Assembly (NCBI GenBank): GCA_001643675.2
Contig: LSRY02000045.1
Span: 590,001-654,000 of the forward strand
Direction of reading: 5' to 3'
From: Monocercomonoides exilis
Taxonomy: Eukaryota; Preaxostyla; Oxymonadida; Polymastigidae
DNA: 64,000 nucleotides
Part shown: positions 35,201 to 47,301 of the stretch, piece by piece
Numbering within the stretch: the first letter of the stretch is position 1
Layout: each line of letters begins with the position of its first letter
Translations under genes and position numbers: made by a program
The notes under the pieces: model-generated
Told to the model about the DNA's origin: nothing
The model's input: only the letters and a program-made list of their open reading frames with translations
Database searches by the model: none

Positions 35201-38200
35201 ATGTGTTTGATTCCTTTGATAGTTTTTATGGCAATTACCATTATTAAAGGCGATGGGAAATACCAGAAGGTGATAACCGATCCATCGCATGACGCCTTCT
35301 GTGAACAATGCGATGAAAATTGTCTTATTGAAGGATGTATTTCGAAAACGAGTATGAAATGGCTTGTATATATATAAATATATATTTAACAACTGATTTT
35401 TTGCTTTGTTGAGTTTATGCCTCTGATAGTGAAGAGCTGCTCGATTATAATCTTAATTATAAAAATTGCGAAAAAATGAAAGCTTACAAATATCAAATAC
35501 GTGACTCTTCAATTTCCATACGCGCATCTATGAATACAGAACAAATGCGCAAAGAAAGTCAATTTAAAGGAAATATGAGATTAATTAATTCATCAATTGA
35601 GTTAAATCAAATTTTATTGAAGAATTATGATAATTGTTGTTCAGTGTGTGGAATGAAGGGGAGTGTGGTTGTGGTGAGGGGATGTGGTGTGGGGATGGGG
35701 AGAGGCAAGGAGGCAGGGGTGTTTGAGCTGGGCGGGTGCAGAGGGGTGTTTTGGAACATCACGCTGAGAGGGATTGGAAGGGGAGGAAATGTGTGTGGGA
35801 GGCTGTTTGGAGGAGAGGGGAGGATGGGGCAGACGAGGAGTGAGAGAGAAGGTGGGGGAGGAAGAGGAAGAGTCGGATGGGGAAGAGGAAGCGGAAGAGA
35901 TGAAGGAGGAGAGAGAGGAGGACAACGAGGAGGAGGAGGAAGAAGAGGTGGAGAAGGAAGAGGAAGCGAAGGAAGAGAAGAAGAAAGCGAAGGAGGAGGG
36001 AGTGTATTGGTGAGTGAGTCTGATTTCTCATCTTTTTGTGTGTCTTCAGCCCCGTTTCTGGCGCCTCCCCTGACACGCCTTGTATCTCTCACTCAGCTGA
36101 CCTTCTTCAACATCTCCACAAATCCACTGAAAGCAACACATCTGGGTGAAGGGCTGAGCCAAATTTCGTTTCTGATGAGTGGATGTGAATTTGTATCAGT
36201 GTGGGATGTGTATGATGGGTGCATTGTCCCCTCACTGAACAGCCCCTCATCGTCATTGGCTGCCTCGAACACCTCTTTTGTCAGGTGCTATCGATCACAG
36301 AATGTTGCAATCAGCGGGAGTGAAGGGAATCCATCGAGGCCAGCGAGACAGCAAATTTCTACAGATTTAACGAATTCATTCACTTGGTGTGTGTGGAATG
36401 GGTCAAAAACTACTGGAACAAGTAGTTCTTATTCAGATGGAATATCGAGTGGAGGTGCGATTAACATGTATGGTTTGTCATCAGGAACACTTTCAGTGAA
36501 ATTTTGTTCGTTCAATGACTGCTATGCAAACTATGCTGGGGGAGGTATTATGTGCTATAAAATCAGTTCAATCAAGATCGAGAACAACTCATTCAATGCA
36601 TGTACTGCTCAAAAAGATTACGGAGGAGGGATGTATGCTTATTCGATTTCTTCGTGTGTCAAGGTCAGTGGCTGTGAATTTAAGAAATGCAAAGCAAGTT
36701 ACGATGGAGGAGGATTATTTCTCCAATCTTTTAATGTTTCTGGATCTTCGTGTATTGGAACAGAAAATGGCAAAGGGGAAAGTGCTTGTGTATTTGAGTG
36801 CTCATTTACTTCGTGTTCTCTGACAAACCAATATGGTGGAGGGATGTATTGTTATGGCGTTCCGGCTGCATTCAAAATGAGGAGCCTCCAATTTATTTCG
36901 TGCTCAGCAGTGTCATATGGCGGAGGATTGTATTTTGATCCAAGTCGATCAACACCTCCAAGCAACAACATTTATTGCTATTTCTTTTTCTTCCACGATT
37001 GCAGATGCACAACCACTTCCACTCCATATGGCCATGATGTGTATTTTGAAGATTATTACAATCTCTTCTCATCGAATAACCCGTTCTACGAATCATATAC
37101 AACGAATACTAATGACAGGAGAGTGTGCTATTGGGTAAATGGAGCATATCAGCATACAGAAAAGAAGGGATGGTTGAAGGAAGGGATGAAGGATCGGTAT
37201 GTTGGGGTGAGTGGGGATGACTCGAGCAATCTGTGTGGGATGAGCGAGTCAGCACCGTGCAAGACAGTGGGGCATGCAGTGGGGTCGAGCATGGCGCAGC
37301 TGAGCTCGACAATCACAGTGCTGGGTGGGAAGCATGTGAGTGAAGGAGCGACGATCAGTGTTGGGGAAAAGAAGATTTCTGTTGTTGGGAGAGGGAAAGC
37401 AGTGAGTGTGATTGGGACGAGTGCACTTTCGACCTCTTCAACAACGCTGTTTAGCATATCTTCTGGCCAACTGGAGGTGGGGCATGTGGGGATCGATCAC
37501 AACTCGATGAGAAGCTCATCGCCGAGTGTGTTTGTGGTGTCTGTGGGGAGTGGGGCTCTTTCGCTGGAGGATGTGGTGATCAACTCTTCGACGCCAGGAG
37601 GGAGTGGAATGACGAAGTGTGTGTTTGAAGTGGCACTGAGGCAGTTGAAGACGATTGATGTGGAGATCAAAAATATAAAAATGAGTCAACTACTATTTGC
37701 AGAACCATCATCAGCCGGATCGTCATCAGGAGAGAGTTTGCTAGGGAATGTGACAGTTCGAAATGTGAATAGGACAACAGGTGATGGAGTGGTGATGGCA
37801 AAAAGCGTGAAGGGAGGAGAGACATTTGTGGTGTGGAACACAACAATAGAAGGGTGTGAGTGTGTGAATGGAAATGGAGGAGGGATAAAAGTTGAGTTGA
37901 CATCTTCTTCAAGCAAAGCTTTCATTGGAACATCAGCATCGCACAGCGGAGGAACAACAAAATTCAACAAAACGAAGTGCAGCGGATATGGAGGAGGAGT
38001 GATGTTATGGCTGGCAGATAGCTCGTTCAACTTTGAGATTTCATCAGTGAGTTTTGTTGGTTGCAGTGCAACATTGGGAGGGAAAGATGTGTTTGTGAAT
38101 GGGAGCAGGTTGGTGAGTGGGACAATAACAAGTTCAAAGCTGGATTTCTCACGAAATGTTTCTGTTTATGATGAGCTGATGGGATATGACCGGAATGAGG

Positions 38201-41200
38201 GAGGGATGGGAATATTCCCATTGAATGTGTTTTTTGACACATTTTCAGGAGCAGCACATGTGGGGAATAAGGTGAATGGATATGGAGGATATGACTCGTG
38301 GTTTTGTGGGTTTGGGTATTTTCCATGCAAAACGATCGCGTTTGCTTCACAGAACAGATTCAGTTCGTCAAAAAAGAACATTGTGTTGGATTCAGGGTTT
38401 GAGCTGGGAGAGGTTGTGTCGATGGCGGGGTCATATGAATGGGAGGTGTATTGTGGGATTAACAAGACAAATGTGAATGTGAGGGTGCCGAGTGGAATGA
38501 CATCTTCGTATTTGATAAATGTTCAGAGTGCAAGCTCAATAAAGAATATTGCGTTCCAAATTCCATTTTTGTTATCGAGTGCAACATCACTCATTTGTTT
38601 GACCAGTTCATCACTCACACTCACAGACTGCTCAGTTGTTCATATATCAGAGAGCACATCGAGTGTGGCCTTTGGATATAGCATTGTGAATGCGCAGAGT
38701 GGGAGTCTGAAAATGGAACGATTTGTGATTGGTGGAGCACTTGTATTTGGAGCTCATTCAGCGATTGAATTTTCTGAAGGAATGACGAGTGTGATATGTT
38801 CAGGGTGCAATATCAGCGGAGTCAAAAGGAATGAGGGAGATGGAGGATGGATGAAAGGAACAGTTGGGTCGAGTGGAACGTTGACAGTTGATGGATGCAA
38901 TGTGAATGGGTGCAGTTGTGGTGGTGGAAATGGGGGAGGAATATATGTTGGATTGAAGGGAAGTGGGAAAGTGGTTGTGAATGGAACGAGTGTGATTGAT
39001 GGGAATAAGGCAGAGAATAATGTGGGAAGTGGAGGGAGAGGAGGAGGATTATTTGTGTTGATGGAGAGCGAGGGATGTGGATTGACAATTGGGCAGAATG
39101 TGAAGTTTTCGAAAATGAATGGGAATGTGGCAACATATGGGAAGGATGTGTTTGTTGATTGTGGGAGTGGTGTGTTTTTGGAGTCAAAAGTGAATGCCAG
39201 CTCATTTTCATTTTTTGACACAAGCACAATTCCATCAGATGTGTTGAAACTGAGTGGGAGTGAGAATGGGGATGAAAGTGGAGTGATTCCACTGTTTGTG
39301 TATTTATGCACAATGGGTACAAAAGTGATTGTTGATGGGAATGGAGGAAATGGGATGGACCACGATCATTGTGGATTTGAGAAATTTGGCTGTTTGACAG
39401 TTGATTATTGTGCGAACTCAAGAATGAGTGAAAATTCAAAAGAAATCGAGGTTGTCTCATCTTCTTCAATAAATGATGAAATTGAAATATCTTCATTTGA
39501 TGTGAGTATTTCAGGCAGAATAGTGTCATCTTCATCAGAGGAAGGGGAGAGGATGAGAGTGAATGTGAGTGATGGAGGATCAACCACACAAAATTGTCTT
39601 GTTGGATGTTCGAGTTCACTGACAATGAGGAGACTTTCATTTGTTGTGAAAGGTCAGTTGAAATCAAGGAGAAGTGCATTCATCCATTCAACATCATCAA
39701 CACTCAGTGTGACGAACTGTTCAGTCTCATTTGAGAGTGGGGCATTGACCAATGGAAAGATCGGATACAACATCATTGAGATGGCAGGAGGGAATCTGAT
39801 TGTTGATGGATTTGTGATGGAAAGTGGAGCGACACTGAAGATGAATGGGAAATCGCCAATCACAATGACAAGTGGAGTGAAATTGGAGATATTGAATAGC
39901 AGAGTTAGTGGAGTGAAAGTGGAAGTTGCAGGTGGAAATGGAGGAGGGGGATGTTTGAATGTTGGGATGGGGGATAATGGGAATGTGAAAATTGAAGAAA
40001 GCAATTTTTCATCAAGATGCACAGGTGGAAGTGGAATGAAAGGGGGAGGGATGATGATATCAGTGGGAAATGGAGGAACATTGAGGGTGAAAGGAGTGAA
40101 ATTATCGGGATGTGCTGTGCCATCAGAGGATGTTGAGAATGGAGGGAGAGGAATGGGAGGAGGGATGTTTGCTGAACTTGCCGAGGAAATAGGATCATTT
40201 GTGATGGAAGGGATGGAATTCAGTGGGTGCAGCGCATGGAAAGGGAAGAATTTATTTGTGGAAGCACAGGATTTATCGGCTGTCATCAACAGCACTTCAA
40301 TTGGATTCAATCCAGAAATTGGAATAAATGTTGCAGACTTGAATGAACTTTGTGGACGAGAACGAAACAATTTGGAGCTGATTGTTCCACTTGTTGTGTT
40401 TCTTAGGACATTTTCATCACCAGCATATGTGAGTGGGAGAGAACAAGGAAGTGAATTCAGGCTGTGTGGATATGAAGATTACCCATGCAGGACAATTGGA
40501 AATGTTGGAGAAGTTCAGTTTCCGAGTTCAAAGAGAGTGATCAGACTGACAAGCACATTTTCATTTGATGAAGAAGTGAAGTTGAATGAACAATCATATG
40601 AGATTGATTCAAGTGACAAAAATGTTGGAATAAAAATCGAGGCAACAGGAACAAAAACACAAGAAGCATTGGTGATGAACAGTGTTTCATCAACATTGAC
40701 AGGGATATTATTTGAATTGGGAGGTTCGATTGGAGAGCGATCGTCATTTGTTCATTCTTCAGGAGGGACATTGAGATTTGCTGATTGTGGGATAAACATG
40801 GGGAATGGAGTGGATGCAGTGAATTATGAGTTTGCGAGTGCAAGTGGAGGGAATGTGGAGATTATCCGGATGAGTTGTGGAGGGAGTGAGAGAAAAGTGA
40901 AATTTGGAATGAAGGCATTCATTGTTATTAATGGAAATGGGGGTGCTTCGATTGAGGATTCGTTGCTTGAGAGTGTGGAAACAACAAATATGAAGGGATT
41001 GATTGAGTATTCGTCTTCATCGAGTCCATTGACGATCGGAAATGTGACAGCACAAGAATGTGTGATGGGAGGGAAAGGACTGATATGGAATGATAATGGA
41101 AAGAAGCTGAGGATGAGGAATTGCACGATTATGAAAATGAGCAGTTTGGAGGGAAATGGGAGTGTTGTGAGTGGAGAAGTTGGGGATGGATGTGCTGTTG

Positions 41201-44200
41201 AGGTGAATGATGTTGTGATTGAAGGATGTGGAACATTGAAGGGATGTGGAGGAGGGATGAGTGTGATATTGAAGGGAACAGGAGAAATGCGTTTGGGAAA
41301 GAGTGGAGTGGTGACATCATTTGAGAAATGTTCAGCTGGTGGTGAGGGATCAATTGGGGGATATGGGGGAGGAGTGAATTTGGATTTGAGTGACAATTGT
41401 GTGAATAACTTTGTGTTGACAACATTGATATTTGAATACAATGTTGCAGCCGAGGGAAGGGATTTGTTCATTTCGTGCAAGAAACTGAATGAAACAGTGA
41501 CGAAGGAGAGGTTTGGATTTGAATATAAATATGAAAATGGAGAAGGAGAAGGTGAATGGATGGCAGTTGATATGAAAGGGATTGACAGAGATCATTTTGC
41601 AGAGAGTGTTGATCTTGGGCTGTTTCTTGTTGAAATGAAGGGAATGGAGGTGTGTGTGTCGAAGGATGGATATGACACATTGGGATGTGGGAGCGATGGA
41701 TATCCATGTGAATCGATGTGGAGTGGAATAAACCACATTGACAGAAGTGGGACAGAAGGAGAAAGGAAAGTGAAAGTGAGGGATGAAGGGACAATTGAAG
41801 ATATCTATTCTTTCACAGATGCACTTGCGATTGATGGGTGTGTGAATGAAGGAGATGAAACCAAACACAAGCCTATTCAGTTTAATGAGAGAATCAAAGG
41901 GAATTCTGCATCATCATCTTCACCTGTTATTTCATCAACAGTATCAGTCAGCTTGTTATCATTGAAATTGCAGATTCCAAGTCAATTTGAGCCATATATG
42001 AATACACTGATCTCATCGAGCGGGGTTCTTCACCTCGAAAGCTGTTTATTTGAGATTCGATCATCAACGACCATTCAATATTCGTTGATAACAACAACCA
42101 GTGGAAGTTGCATATTGAAGGGATGTTGTCTGACAGATTGTTCATTTATCAAATCACCATTGGTGATGGCTTCTTCTGTTTTGTTCGAAAACAGCAACTT
42201 TTCAAATATCGAGAACAAGGGCAGTGGAGAAGGAGGTGTTGCAAAAGTGACATTGCAAAGGAATGAAAAATTGGTGATCAAATCAACAAATGCATCATCT
42301 TGCTCACTTTCATCAGGCAATGGAAAAGGCGGATTTTTATATTTGGATTGTCAAAATTGTTTGAAGGAGAAGCCATTTGTTTTTGATGCTGACGTAACTT
42401 TTAAGAATAACAATGCAGCCATTGGAAAGAATGTGTTCATTTTGGGAAAGGATTTTAATTCTTCTGTGACAAATGACTCATTCAACTTCAATTATTCATC
42501 AATGAAAGGCGATAAGACTCTGTTTGTGGGAAGTGATGATTTTCATCAAGAAAAGGATTTATTCATGTTCCTCATTCCACGCAGCTCATTTGAGATATTT
42601 GTTTCATTGAGTGGATTTGATGTTGCACGTTGTGGAAGTGAAGAAGAACCATGCTTCACAATGTGGAAAGGGATGAAAAACATGAAAGACGGAGAAGGAA
42701 ATAAAACAATTCAGATTGAAGGATCAACAATCATTCGAGATTCATTCAATGTGTCCAATTATCAGATCAAAAAGAGTGTGAAGATGGGAGAAGAGAATGT
42801 GAAAGCGATATTGAATTTTGAAAAGGCAACTGATAGTCAGCTAGAATATTTCATGGTGAATAACATTCAACTTGAATTGATAAACATCCAACTCCAATTA
42901 ACATCAAGATTTGACAATTCAGCCAAAACAATTATTTCAAACAGAGCTGGCGAGTTGGTGATTACTGGATGTTCATTCCATTCAGAGGCTGGAGTGAACA
43001 ATGGATTTAATTGTGTATTTGTGGATATGATTGGAGGCAATGTGGAAGTGAATGATTTGTCGATGGAATCATGCAATGTTGGAAACAGTATTTTTGTCAT
43101 TCATGATTCTGAAATAACTTGCCATTTTGTGAATGTTCGAGTGGAATCGCTGAATGAAAGTGGAGGATGTCTTCTTCTGATCAAAGGAACTGAATTAACA
43201 ACAAAGATAAATGAAGGAGTCGAGGAAATGAGTCTCAACATTGATAATTCGTCATTTTCAGGAGTGAAGAGAAGTGACAATGGAGCAAGCATTTTGGAGT
43301 CAAAGAGTGAGAATAAGATTTGTTTGGTTGTGAATTCGAGCAACATCACAGAAGACAAAGCAGAAATGAGTGAAAAAGGAGGGGCGATATTCTTCACATT
43401 GGGTGCATCAGGATCAATGAAGATGATTAAGTCCGAAGTCAGTCAATGCAGCTGCACCAATGGGAAAGGAGGAGGGGTGTATCTGGCAACAAAGGAAAGA
43501 GGAGAATTGAATTTCACATTTGTTGGAATGAAATTCAGTTCAAACACAGCAAGAGTGGGAAATGATATCTTCATTGAATGTTTCAACATCACGTCGCAGA
43601 TCAATGAAAGTCAATTTCAGTTTGATCTTCGAGAGAATCATTACTCACGAATTAATGCAATCTATGGAATTGATAGTTGTGAACACAAAGAAGATGCAAA
43701 TCTGATTGAGTTTGTGACTATCCATCAGAGTGACACAATTGTTGTGAGCAGTGAGGTTGGATCGAATGACAGACAATGTGGAACAAACACACTTCCATGT
43801 GATTCAATTGAGCATGGGCTGGTGCATTTGACATCTGAATATGTGAGTCTATTGTATGTTGACGCTGAGAGTGTGATTGGAAGAGAAATAAATCTGGAGG
43901 AGATGAGTTTGAGTTCGAAGAGCAGAGAAATGTGCAAAGTTGAAGTGAAACCAAACATTGAAAAAACAAAGGATGCATTGGTGATAACAACAGGAACAGT
44001 CTCGTTGGTGAAAGTAAATTTTGTGTTTGATTCAAATTTCATCTCTTCACACGAATCATTGATATCACCAGAGGGAGGGATTCTTGAGATAATAAATTGC
44101 TCATTTGACTCAAAACAATCGGATGGAGTTAATGAAGCTTTTGCAATCATTCCATTTCACATAATAAACATGGAAAAAGGAGAATTACAACTCATGGAAT

Positions 44201-46260
44201 GCAAGATATCAAATCTCATTCTTCAAAAATCTTCATTATATCTATCATCATCACTTCCATCAGTGATTTATTTGTTTGAAATATTCAATTCTTCAATTAA
44301 AACTTCTCTGATAGATATTAATGAATGTGGGCAATTGAATATGGAAAAGGTTCAAACAGAAAATATCACAGTTGAGGGAAATGATGAATCACTGATATCT
44401 TGCTTGACAATGAAAAAGACAATTCAATTGGCAAATTGCACAATGGGTGGAGTCAGTTCAAAGACCACAAAAGGGAAATTGATGAAACTGGACAATTGTT
44501 TGGATGTGAAAATGGACAGTTGCGTGTTTGATGGGAATTCAAAGGAAAGAAACGAGAAGAATTTGAATGAAGGGGAAGAGATGTGCAGATGGTCAGGATC
44601 TGTTGTGGATGTTGTGAAGAGTTCTGTGATAATGAAAGACACAACAATTTCAAATTCACCAAAAGGTGGAATAACAATGAGTGGAGGGGCATTGACTGTT
44701 AATGATGGAAGATTTGAAAACAACAAACCATCTATTGAAGGATATCCATCATTGAGAAGAAATATCATCTGTTCAGATTCAGGAACATTGAATGCGAAAA
44801 GTTTGAAAGGAGGAGATGGATTGGAGAGAAATACATCACTTTGGATGTTGAATGAAGGGTGCAATTTTGAAGGGATTGCTTCAGAGAGGGATTCATCATT
44901 CTTCATTCCTGTTCTGGAGAGTGTGGAAGCAAAAGAAGAGACAGATAGAATGAAATTGATATTCAAAGGAATGCTTCTTATTCCATGCAATTTGTCATTC
45001 TCAGTTGTGAAGAAGAAGGGAGAAGAGAAAGAGATTGAACATTATGATTTTGATTCAAATGGATTCTTATCGGAAAGAGAAGTTGAGGGAAGTGTGGCAA
45101 AAGATCTCATTAGCAATTGTGGAGATGAAATCGAGGTGAGTGTGCATATTTTATTTGGGAATGAAGAATCTCCTTCGTCAACAAATTCATTCGTTCTGAA
45201 GAATACAAGTATTTCTCCACCAAAAGATGATGAAAGAATCTCAAAGGGAGAGGATAAAATTGAATGGAGTTTGGTTGCCTTTATTGTGTGCATTGTTTCT
45301 TTTTTAATTTTTGTTGGTTTGTTTGTTGTGGTTGTGCTTTTGCGAAGGAAATTGAGAGAATCAGAAAAGAAAGTTGAGAAAGAAAGATTAGAAAATGAGC
45401 GGATAATGGGGAAGATTGAGAAGAGAAGAAGGGAAAATGGAATAGGGAGCTTTGAGATGAGTGAAATGCCATCCACATTACTGGAAGGGATGACAAGCCA
45501 AATTCCGCTTCTCATTGAAAACGATGAAGAAGATCTTCCAGAGCCTCCTTCAACGTACGATAACATCCTGAATGAGAATGATCTTCCAGATTTGGAATCA
45601 CTGTTGCCATTTTCTGAGAATGCTTCCACTTCTGGAGTTCATCAGAATAATTCACTCAATGTTATATCAGCCAGAAAGCCATTTCGAGAAAAGGAGAAAA
45701 AGAACATCAAAACATTGCATTCGGTGATTCATTCAGTTCAAGGTAATTTCACACTGGGAACAAGAGCGATGGATGTTGTTGATGGAAAAGAGGTGGTTTT
45801 GGCAGTTGCAGAGCTGTTTGAGCGTTTGATTTCGGTTGATGATGAAAGAGTGGAAATGATGGCAAGACAGCTGTGTCCGTATTCAATCTTTGTTGAGGAA
45901 GGAAATAATGAAATATTCGTATTAACAGAGGAATTAGAGGATGAGAAGCAGAAGGAAGAAATGAAGCGTTGGAATGCGCCTGAAGCTGGAGAAGAGGATT
46001 TGGAAAAAACAGTTGTCTTTACACTTGGACTGATTCTCCATGAGATGACAACAGGGGAAGTGCCATTGAGCGAATGTGATGCGGAGGAAGCGCAGGAGAT
46101 GATGAGGGATGGAGTGCGACCACTGACAGAAGGAATCGAAGGAGAAGACATGGTTGAGCTGATGGAGAAGATGTGGACAGATGAACCAAACGAAAGACCA
46201 ACATTGGCAGAGGTGAAAGAATCATTGAGAGAATTGATAGAAAACGATGTGTTGCCATAA
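35201..46260 (+). CDS. Giant beta-helix surface protein with membrane anchor and pseudokinase tail (two exons: 35201-35351 and 35414-46260)
   Basis: About 3,665 residues. Exon 1 starts MCLIPLIVFMAITIIKG, a plausible signal peptide, then a Cys cluster (CEQCDENCLIEGC). A Gly/Arg/Glu-rich stretch follows, then MSGCEFVSVWDVYDGC and Cys/Gly-rich Pmp-like beta-helix repeats. Seven module boundaries pair a G(K/H/R/N)(D/N)(V/I/L)(F/Y) motif with a later CG...PC motif, near 37031, 38081, 39138, 40238, 41455, 42427 and 43558. A membrane helix (SLVAFIVCIVSFLIFVGLFV, about residue 3335) is followed by a basic stop-transfer segment. The cytoplasmic part ends in kinase-like sequence (RWNAPEAG, VFTLGLILHEMTTGEVP, NERPTLAEV) lacking HRD and DFG loops. 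This suggests a type I cell-surface protein, perhaps an adhesin or receptor; the ligand is unknown. It is the only family member here with every part. Confidence 0.85.
35352..35413 (+). other. Probable 62-base spliceosomal intron in the giant surface gene
   Basis: It begins GTATGA and ends CTTTGTTGAG. Removing it joins exon 1 (open from ATG 35201) to the long frame in phase: 151 + 10,847 bases = 3,666 codons including the stop. Without splicing, exon 1 reads into TAA near 35375, and the long frame has a TGA just upstream of the acceptor. The gain of a signal peptide supports the model. Confidence 0.7.
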
Positions 46261-46669
46261 TGAACAAGAGAAATTGATGCATTCGGATCTAAATTGCACG
46301 TTTTCTTTTCACTTTAAATTCGTAATATTTTGCATTCATTACTTCACATTCATCATTTCATTTCATCCATTTCATATGTTGTCTCAATTTTTTTAAATAA
46401 TTAACTTTTCTTTTTCATCGTAATTATAAACTTTGTCAATTTCAAATGAATCAATTTCCTTTTTTCTTTCGTTTCATTCACAAAAAATAATGTGATTTCG
46501 AAGAAAAAACAAATTCGAATTTGAATATGTTTTATTTAAAATAGAGCAATAACTTTTTGATTTCGAAAAGAAGAAAAATTTTTATTACAGAATTTTATTT
46601 CTTTTTTTGATGATAAATAAAATAGAAATAGTGATTTATCTTAATAAAATCAACTGCAAAAATGAAATA
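46261..46669. other. Intergenic, 3' flank of the giant surface gene
   Basis: AT-rich, no frame. It separates the surface-gene stop (TAA followed at once by TGA) from the higher-GC DIRS-like element. Confidence 0.5.
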
Positions 46670-47301
46670 ATGCATTGTTCGCTTCACTTCACCATCGAAT
46701 TCGCCTTTTCGCTTTTTTCGCGAAGACCGGAAAGCAGGGAGCATTGCCTTTCGGAGCCTTCTCCAAAAGACTGTGCAGGGATTTGGTGAGGGAAATATAA
46801 TCAAAGAGCAGAAAGAAAAACCACTCTCGCTTTCGCGAGGCGTGGAAAAGAAAACTGCGTGTCCTTTGCTCTGCCTCCCGCTCTTCTGCTGCAGGAACAG
46901 AGCAAGTTCGCTCGCCACACTCTGTATGGACCAGTCTGACTCTTTTCTTTGCACTTTCTTGCCATGAATTAGAGGAGTAAGGTTCTTCTTAACGGTCTCA
47001 CTAGCTTTCCTGTTTGTAAATACAGGTTCTGGGTGCGCTTAATATCCCTGGACGGTTTCTCTTTTCCTATCTCCTCTGCTATCTCGCCACTTTTTCCTCG
47101 TCCTATTCTTCACCATTTGTTTCTCTCTTTCACACCCAGCCGCTCTGAGTCTCTCCATCCGCGTTAGTATTATTTCGGAGCAAAACTGCTTTGTTTCTGC
47201 GTTCTATCAATTAGCAAAAAAGCGAATATATGAACGCATAGAGCAGGTTCGCTCCTCGATAATGAGTCTCGAAATCCCTCGTTCTCTTCTCTCCTCTGAT
47301 C

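Noticed and set aside
37667-45629. Many minus-strand Ser/His/Pro-rich frames of 100-285 codons
   Set aside because: All lie opposite the giant surface gene and reflect its purine-rich coding strand.
35201-46260. Non-standard genetic code (TAA/TAG read as Gln, reported for some oxymonads)
   Set aside because: The giant gene and the transporter are long, stop-free under the standard code and end in ordinary stops; interruptions elsewhere sit in evident pseudogenes.
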